From UBA8231 sp036011085 (GTDB lineage: Bacteria > Latescibacterota > UBA2968 > UBA8231), in contig DASCMS010000031.1 in assembly GCA_036011085.1 (NCBI GenBank), forward strand, positions 1 to 64,000: 64,000 bases of DNA, given 5' to 3'. The notes under the pieces are model-generated. The model made no database searches and had not been told where the DNA came from. It saw nothing but the letters and a program-made list of their open reading frames with translations. The position numbers were made by a program, and so were the translations under genes. Shown here piece by piece: positions 58,876 through 64,000 of the stretch. Positions within the stretch are counted from its first letter, which is position 1; each line of letters opens with the position of its first letter.

Positions 58876-59670
58876 TTAGGCGCCAGCGCGCTCGACGTTG
58901 GCCTTGAGGAAGGCGGGCCGCAGGGTGCGCAGCTTGTCACGGAGGCGTGCTGCCTCTTCAAAATTCTCGGCTTCCACCGCGACGGTCAGATCGTGCTCGA
59001 GTTGTTCCTGCTGTGAGAGAGGGCGCTCCTTCTCGAGCTCCTCGTACCAGTCGCGCAGGAAGGTGAGTTCGGGGAATTCCTCGTCCATCACGTCGCCGCT
59101 GTCGCCCTCCCAATCGCCAAGAAACTCCTCGATGCGATCGATGCCACCTTGCACATGGCGCAGGGCAGTGGGGTAGTCGTTCTCTTCGAGGACCTGCATG
59201 GCGCGGGACCGCGCCTGCATCATGACGGCATGCGGGAAGTATTGCTCGAAATACCACTTCACCTCGTCGGAATCGGCATGTTCCTGCACGAGGTCAAAAA
59301 TGGCCAGGTTGTGACCGGTGTCGTGCTCAACCCCCTCATAGTCTTCGAGGTAGAACAGAGCCAGGTAGCGCTGGTAGTACTGCCAGGCCTCCTGAAACAG
59401 ATCCTCACAGGCGTCCTCGTCGAACTCGACGGAGCCGTGACGTGCGGCCCCGCCCCGCGGCGGCAGGGCGCCGCGGTAGTGGTGCAGCAAGGACTCGGCG
59501 CCGTGAGGGCGATAGCCGTCGGGGCGGCCTTCCACTGCGAGTTGCAGCATACCCATGTCGATCCGGATCTGGATCTTCTCCGAGCCGTCGCGGGCCGTGA
59601 TACGGCGGGCGATGAACTCGTCCGGGTCGAAGGGCCAGGAGTTAAGCAGATCGGCGATGTCGTATTTCAT
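58876..59670 (-). CDS. UVR-motif protein
   Basis: 264 residues. A single UVR motif close to the C-terminus, LEHDLTVAVEAENFEEAARLRDKLRTL (27 residues, given in parts: LEHDLTVAV, ENFEEAARLRDKL), as in UvrB, UvrC and ClpC adaptor proteins. The rest is acidic: MKYDIADLLNSWPFDPDEF, then RDGSEKIQIRIDMGMLQLAVEGRPDG, a block known from a widespread uncharacterised protein family. It may dock on a UvrA- or Clp-type partner. ATG 59670; ends opposite dapB. Confidence 0.75.
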   Translation of the reverse strand: MKYDIADLLNSWPFDPDEFIARRITARDGSEKIQIRIDMGMLQLAVEGRPDGYRPHGAESLLHHYRGALPPRGGAARHGSVEFDEDACEDLFQEAWQYYQRYLALFYLEDYEGVEHDTGHNLAIFDLVQEHADSDEVKWYFEQYFPHAVMMQARSRAMQVLEENDYPTALRHVQGGIDRIEEFLGDWEGDSGDVMDEEFPELTFLRDWYEELEKERPLSQQEQLEHDLTVAVEAENFEEAARLRDKLRTLRPAFLKANVERAGA

Positions 59671-59749
59671 AATTCCTTAGCTCAGGCGTCCGGGCTCATA
59701 TGCCGCGACGATATCAGGGCTTGAATATAGCCGTCTGTACGACCCGCCG

Positions 59750-61306
59750 CTACCGACGGCTGACCTTGATGCTGCCCACGGCGACGCCGATGACGAGGGC
59801 GATGACGGCGCCGATGATCAAGGCGTTGCGGATGACATCCGCCCGCTCTTCGACGCGAATCGTGATGTCCTTCTCCTGGGCCTCGATGCGTTCGGGACCC
59901 TCGTATCCGGCAGCTTCGATGCGGACATCATATTCGCTGACGCCGATCCCTTCAGGCGGCGTCAGGGTAATGTTCACCGGCTCCTTCTCACCGGGGAGGA
60001 TTCGATCGATCGTGTCGGGATCCGACGACCACGTCCACTCGAGGGGAGGCGTCAGCAACAGATGGGCGCGTTCGACCTCGAGAGTACCCGTGTTGAGCAG
60101 ATCGACGCGCACCAGAACTTCCTCGCCGGTGCGGATCTCCTGGTAGCGATTGGCGATGATCGTTTCCAGGGCACCCCGGCCGCGCGGGATCAACTCGAAA
60201 CGTTCCTTGTTGCCCGGGATCGTATTGATGTCCTCCAGTGAGATCGTGCCGCTCTGGTTGCCGCGATTGAGTTCACCGATGCGGGCAAAGCCCTCGGTGT
60301 CGGTGATAAACACGTAAAACTCAATGGTCTGATCGACGTAGCGTCGGCTCAGTTTCTCCGGAATCTGCAGTTCGAGCTCGAGCTGTTGCCGGGTGACCTC
60401 TTCGCTGAACTTCACCTGGGTCAGGCTGGCGTTGGTCCCCGGGTCGACGAAGGACGGTGTGATCTCACGCGGCAGATTGACGAGGGCCAGGCGGAAGGTC
60501 TTCTCATCCTCCGCCAGTCGCTCGAGGATGAGATCGTAGTTGACCCGGGTGTTGAGGTCTCCCTCCTGGGAGAACTGCACCGAGTTTATCGTCGGCAAAT
60601 CCTGCCTCGACTCGCGACGCAGGATGATGTAGTGATCCTCCTCGCTCTCGTCGAGGTAGGTCATGGCGACAACGACGTCGTCGGAATCATCGAGCAGGCG
60701 GAAGGTGAGTTGGATGGAGTCACCCAGAGCCAGAGCCGGCACGAGTTGCTCGTAGGGCTCGGCGATGATGGTGCCGAAGTTATCCTCCATCGACACCTTC
60801 ATGTTCTGGACTGCGAGAAGGGGACGGATCTCGTCCTCGGCGCGGTCAGGATTGAGGGACATGGCCTGGGCCAGCTGCGAGGCGTTGAGCAGGGTGATGT
60901 CAACCTGACGCCGCCCGTCGAGAGTGCGGTACTTTCTGGCCTGACGAATGGTGATGTGCGTGGCGTCGCGGAGAAACTCGAGCCGGGTGCGCTTGAGCTC
61001 GTAGTCGGCCTCGTTGTATAGACGCTCCGCCAGCATCAGGTCCCTTCGAGCCTTGTTGAGACGCTCGACGGTCTCGATTCTCTCCTCGTACAGATCCTGG
61101 ATGGCAACGAAGTCCGAGCGTTTCGTCTCCATGTCGAGTTCGCGTTTGTCCACATTCAGCTGTGCCTGACGAAGCTGAATGTCGTAGAGGCGTTGTTCCT
61201 TCGTACGCAGATCCTTGGCGCTCCCCTGGGCATTCACGCCTGGGGCAGACAGCAGCAGGGCGATAGCGATCGACGGCAGCCATCGTGTCATGGTGGTGGT
61301 CCTCAT
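59750..61306 (-). CDS. Exported coiled-coil/NEW3-like membrane-anchored protein A
   Basis: 518 residues. Signal peptide (MTRWLPSIAIALLLSAPGVNAQG), a coiled coil of about 80 residues (QLNVDKRELDMETKRSDFV and following), beta-rich repeats that end in a NEW3/CARDB-type domain (EEVLVRVDLLNTGTLEVERAHLLLTPP, GVSEYDVRIEAAGYEGPE), and a C-terminal TM segment (VIRNALIIGAVIALVIGVAVGSIKV) leaving a short basic tail. It is a close paralogue of the upstream 503-residue protein. It overlaps that gene by four bases (ATGA) and is third in the TolC unit. A periplasmic adaptor or structural partner of the channel is a reasonable guess. Confidence 0.65.
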   Translation of the reverse strand: MRTTTMTRWLPSIAIALLLSAPGVNAQGSAKDLRTKEQRLYDIQLRQAQLNVDKRELDMETKRSDFVAIQDLYEERIETVERLNKARRDLMLAERLYNEADYELKRTRLEFLRDATHITIRQARKYRTLDGRRQVDITLLNASQLAQAMSLNPDRAEDEIRPLLAVQNMKVSMEDNFGTIIAEPYEQLVPALALGDSIQLTFRLLDDSDDVVVAMTYLDESEEDHYIILRRESRQDLPTINSVQFSQEGDLNTRVNYDLILERLAEDEKTFRLALVNLPREITPSFVDPGTNASLTQVKFSEEVTRQQLELELQIPEKLSRRYVDQTIEFYVFITDTEGFARIGELNRGNQSGTISLEDINTIPGNKERFELIPRGRGALETIIANRYQEIRTGEEVLVRVDLLNTGTLEVERAHLLLTPPLEWTWSSDPDTIDRILPGEKEPVNITLTPPEGIGVSEYDVRIEAAGYEGPERIEAQEKDITIRVEERADVIRNALIIGAVIALVIGVAVGSIKVSRR

Positions 61307-62814
61307 CGGCGGCTGATGCGGATACTGGCGATGCCGATGCCGACGACGAGCAGGACGAGAATGCCGATGAGGATGACGTTGCCGGCGATGTTGGAGCTGG
61401 CGCCTACGTGGATCGTCAGGTTCTTCTCCAGCGACTCCACGTTCTCGTTGCCCACCTGGCCCTGGGCCTCGACACCGAGTTCATAGTTTCCCACAGCGAT
61501 GTCCACCGGTGGCCGGGCGGTGATGTCTATGGGAGCCCGCTCCTCCGGATCCAGGCGCTTGATCAGCAGGGGAACCACCTCCTCCTGCCACTGGTAGGGC
61601 AGATCGAGAGCGGCCTTGATGTTCTGCACCGGTACAGACCCGCGGTTGAGGAACTCGACGCGGATAGCCAGCTCCTCGCCCACCTGAATCTCGCGGTAGG
61701 TGTTGGAAACCAGCACCTCCAGCTTGCCGATCCCCTTGGGAATCAGCTCGAGCTTGACGAAGTTGGCCACGAGTGCCTTGACACGTTCCTCGGGCACGGC
61801 CGCGTCGCCGAATTCGGCCTGCAGGGCGTTGATCCTGGCATACTCCCGAGGCTCGGCGACGAGAGCGAAGAAGGTCCGCGTGCGGCCGACGAATTGACGG
61901 TCCAGCTTCTCCGGGATCTCCAACTGCAGGGACAGGGTGTCCTTCGACTTGTTCTCGTCGAACTTCACCTGGTTCACTTTGGCGCCCTGGTCGACGAAGG
62001 AATAGTCGATCCGGCGGGGCAGACCGACCACAGCCAGGCCGAAGCTGCGTTCCTCGTCGGACAGGCGTTCCACTGTCAGATCGAAGCGTACTGTCTGCTG
62101 CAGCTCACCCGTCTGTGAAAACTGCGCCGAGTTGATGCTGGGCAAGGTCGCCTGTCCACCCTTGCGCAGGATGACGGGAATGCTCTCCTCCTCGACATCG
62201 AGATAGCTGAGCACGATGGCGACACCATCCTCGTCGGACAAGAGGCGGTAGGTGATCGTGCGAAGTTCGCCGACCTCGAGAGCGGCGATGCGGCTTTCGT
62301 ACGGCTCGCCGACGACGGGTCCATTGCGCACCGACACGAAGATGTTCTCCACGCGCAGCAGGGCCTGCAGATCCTGTTCGGTCAACGATGGGTCGACGAC
62401 CATGGCGTCGCGCACGTCGGAGGCGTTCTCCAACGTGATATCGACCATGCTCTTGCCGTCCTTGCTCTTGTACTTGCGGGCGTCACGCACAACGATACGC
62501 GTGGCGTTCTTCAACAGATCGAGGGCAGTCTCTTCCAGCAGGATTTCGGCCTCTTCCAGCTGCAGACGGGCCTCTTCGTAGCTGTTCTTGGTGGCGTTGA
62601 AGGTCTGCAGGGTGACGAAACCATCCTCGTACAGAGACTGTGTCGTCTGCAATTCGTCACGCGCGGTCTCGAGACTTTGCTCAGCCCGCACGAGGCCCTC
62701 CTGACGTTCTTGCAGCTGCAGCTTGTCGAGTTGCTGCTGCCGCGTCAGCGGTTGTCCCCAGGCGGCGATGGCACACAGCAGCACCAGCAATTGGAGGAGT
62801 CGACGGTCCATCAT
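61303..62814 (-). CDS. Exported coiled-coil/NEW3-like membrane-anchored protein B
   Basis: 503 residues. Signal peptide (LLQLLVLLCAIAAWGQP), coiled coil (about 25-110, KLQLQERQEGLVRAEQSLE), a beta-rich middle, a NEW3/CARDB-type domain (GEELAIRVEFLNRGSVPVQNIKAALDLPY) and a final TM segment (NIAGNVILIGILVLLVVGIGIASIRISRR in part). It is homologous to the protein at 59750-61306 along its whole length (shared N-A-T-R/H-I-x-V-R-x-A-R-K-Y core). The ATG overlaps the TolC stop by four bases, the next ATG overlaps its stop likewise. Tail orientation suggests anchoring in the inner membrane with the coil in the periplasm. Confidence 0.65.
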   Translation of the reverse strand: MMDRRLLQLLVLLCAIAAWGQPLTRQQQLDKLQLQERQEGLVRAEQSLETARDELQTTQSLYEDGFVTLQTFNATKNSYEEARLQLEEAEILLEETALDLLKNATRIVVRDARKYKSKDGKSMVDITLENASDVRDAMVVDPSLTEQDLQALLRVENIFVSVRNGPVVGEPYESRIAALEVGELRTITYRLLSDEDGVAIVLSYLDVEEESIPVILRKGGQATLPSINSAQFSQTGELQQTVRFDLTVERLSDEERSFGLAVVGLPRRIDYSFVDQGAKVNQVKFDENKSKDTLSLQLEIPEKLDRQFVGRTRTFFALVAEPREYARINALQAEFGDAAVPEERVKALVANFVKLELIPKGIGKLEVLVSNTYREIQVGEELAIRVEFLNRGSVPVQNIKAALDLPYQWQEEVVPLLIKRLDPEERAPIDITARPPVDIAVGNYELGVEAQGQVGNENVESLEKNLTIHVGASSNIAGNVILIGILVLLVVGIGIASIRISRR

Positions 62815-64000
62815 TCGAGATATCCCATCTGCCGTCGCAGCTGAGCCTGGCTCGAGATGTAAATCTCCTGGTTGCGGAACAACGCGTCCTGGGCACTGAA
62901 GAACTGCGTACGGACCTGTTCGAGCTGGGCATCGTTTCCCTGCCCCACATCGCGCAGCTTCTGGGCGATCTCGAGTCGCCGCCTGACGATGCGGACGCTC
63001 TGCTCCTGCAACTCCAGGTTTTCACCGGCTTCGAGCATCGCCTGGTAGGATTGCCGTACCTGCAGCTCTACACCGGCGCGCAGGTCGCGTAACTGGGTCT
63101 GCAGGCGTCTCAGCCGGGCGCGCTCCAGGGCTTCACGGCCCAGTCGTGCTCCCCCCTCGAAAATCGGGATGCGCGCCTGCACACGCGCCGACCAGGTCGC
63201 CTCGTCGGACCCATCGGGCGTCTCCTGCTCGCTGAGGGCGAGACCGGTCTCCATGTTGACCCCCCAGGTGCTGCCCTCGCGGTCCATCGAAACCCCGGCA
63301 CGGCGGCGTCCGTCTTCAAGACCGGCATCGACGGCCAGATCGGGAGCGTACTCCCAGCCGATTTCGCGCAGGATCCGCCGCTGCTCGTCGACGAGCTGCT
63401 CGTTGAGGGAGATCTGGACGTTGCGGCCGACGGCGACACGCACCGCTTCTTCCTCCTCGACCTGGAACACGGCCAAGGATCCCCTGGGGTGCGGCCCGGA
63501 TCCGATGGGCTGGCCGATCAGTCGCATCAGCTCCATCTTGTTGCGCAACTGCTTCCGGATGATCCCGTTGATGGCGAGCTCTTCCTCGAGCACGTTCAAC
63601 TCGGCGAGCAGCTTGTCTTCCTCGGATGCCATCTGTCTGTCGTAGCGCGCCACCTGGCGTGCGAGCAGAACCTCGAAGGCAGCCTTGGACGTTCGGCGCA
63701 AGGCGATCTGCTGATCCTGCAGCAGGATCAGATGGAACACCTCCCAGACACGGGAGATGATTTCGTAGACCTTGTCCTGGTAGTCAAAGACGGCGTTGCG
63801 CAGATCGCTGCGCAGGGCGATCTCGGAGGCGGCGTCGGGGCCGAACTCGAACAGGCGCTGCTGCAGCAGCAGTTCGCTGCCCAGGTTGTCCTGGGTGTCG
63901 CCGAGACGCTCGGTACGCAGGGCGTCGTAGGAGGCGGTGAGCTGCACGTTGGGCATGAGCCGCGAACGTACAACGACGCGGTCTCCCTCCACTTCCTCGA
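62811..64000 (-). CDS. TolC-family outer-membrane channel protein, N-terminus outside the window
   Basis: At least 396 residues visible; the frame stays open past the right edge, so the N-terminal part is missing. TolC-like repeats of long helices: VYEIISRVWEVFHLILLQDQQIALRRTSKAAFEVLLARQV, RNVQISLNEQLVDEQRRILREIGWEYAPDLAVDAGL and FEGGARLGREALERARLRRLQTQLRDLRAGVELQVRQSYQAMLEAGEN (in parts), with the family P-I-F-E-G-G-A strand. It forms a trimeric exit duct through the outer membrane for efflux or type I secretion. No inner-membrane transporter lies inside the window; the two NEW3-like proteins follow with four-base overlaps. Confidence 0.8.
   Translation of the reverse strand, partial: EEVEGDRVVVRSRLMPNVQLTASYDALRTERLGDTQDNLGSELLLQQRLFEFGPDAASEIALRSDLRNAVFDYQDKVYEIISRVWEVFHLILLQDQQIALRRTSKAAFEVLLARQVARYDRQMASEEDKLLAELNVLEEELAINGIIRKQLRNKMELMRLIGQPIGSGPHPRGSLAVFQVEEEEAVRVAVGRNVQISLNEQLVDEQRRILREIGWEYAPDLAVDAGLEDGRRRAGVSMDREGSTWGVNMETGLALSEQETPDGSDEATWSARVQARIPIFEGGARLGREALERARLRRLQTQLRDLRAGVELQVRQSYQAMLEAGENLELQEQSVRIVRRRLEIAQKLRDVGQGNDAQLEQVRTQFFSAQDALFRNQEIYISSQAQLRRQMGYLE

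Noticed and set aside
1..64000. CRISPR arrays, rRNA and complete tRNA genes
   Set aside because: No regularly spaced direct repeats or rRNA-like stretches were seen on reading, and no cloverleaf candidate held up.

Overview
The window is about 64 kb of GC-rich, gene-dense bacterial chromosome from a Gram-negative (diderm) organism. Evidence for two membranes: LPS-transport genes (LptB and an LptC/LptA-like lipoprotein), a TolC-type outer-membrane channel, OmpA-type proteins and lipoprotein signals. The gene content fits an uncultured lineage near the FCB group, possibly Latescibacterota: Bacteroidota-like PD40/TolB protein beside DUF6057, an FKP-like sugar kinase, sulfatase-like and rhamnogalacturonan-lyase-like proteins, M42 peptidase, diaminopimelate genes. 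That placement is inference from protein families only; no rRNA is present.

Layout. 1-1.2 kb: the end of an IS3-like element abuts a truncated OmpA gene, followed by an intact paralogue. 1.3-6.1 kb (minus): four-gene carbohydrate cluster (VCBS propeller, sulfatase-fold hydrolase, glycosyltransferase, GH43-like propeller). 6.1-9.6 kb: two TM/coiled-coil proteins (one with an in-frame amber), two ECF sigma factors and an M42 peptidase. 9.9-12 kb: SEC-C protein, RmlC, PyrE-like. 12-18 kb: smc, small proteins, HprK-like kinase, DUF2203, gatC. 18-24.1 kb: pyrG, lptC/A-like, lptB, rpoN. 24.1-27.8 kb: divergent DUF6057 and haem/PD40 lipoprotein. 27.8-35 kb (minus): seven-gene metabolic run (unknown 396-aa protein, split TPP decarboxylase, LarA-like, PLP decarboxylase, TIM-barrel-like protein, tandem RidA). 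35.8-48.9 kb (minus): REC-like/HDOD gene (frameshifted), a 2479-aa giant protein, an ATP-grasp protein, an FKP-like GHMP kinase and fabI. 49.1-52.3 kb (minus): sigma-54 two-component operon with its own -24/-12 promoter. 52.5-56.8 kb: membrane protein, omega-like protein, DUF1684, beta-helix protein, stand-alone AICAR transformylase. 57-58.8 kb: dapA-dapB. 58.9-64 kb (minus): UVR-motif protein and a translationally coupled TolC plus two paralogous NEW3-like membrane proteins.

The most unusual parts are the overlapping giant/ATP-grasp/GHMP-kinase operon, the sigma-54 circuit (rpoN plus two good -24/-12 promoters, one before an NtrC-type operon and one before an ECF sigma gene), the TolC/NEW3 three-gene unit, and the split TPP decarboxylase module. 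Three genes look interrupted: OmpA by an insertion, a coiled-coil gene by an amber codon, and the HDOD gene by a single-base shift.
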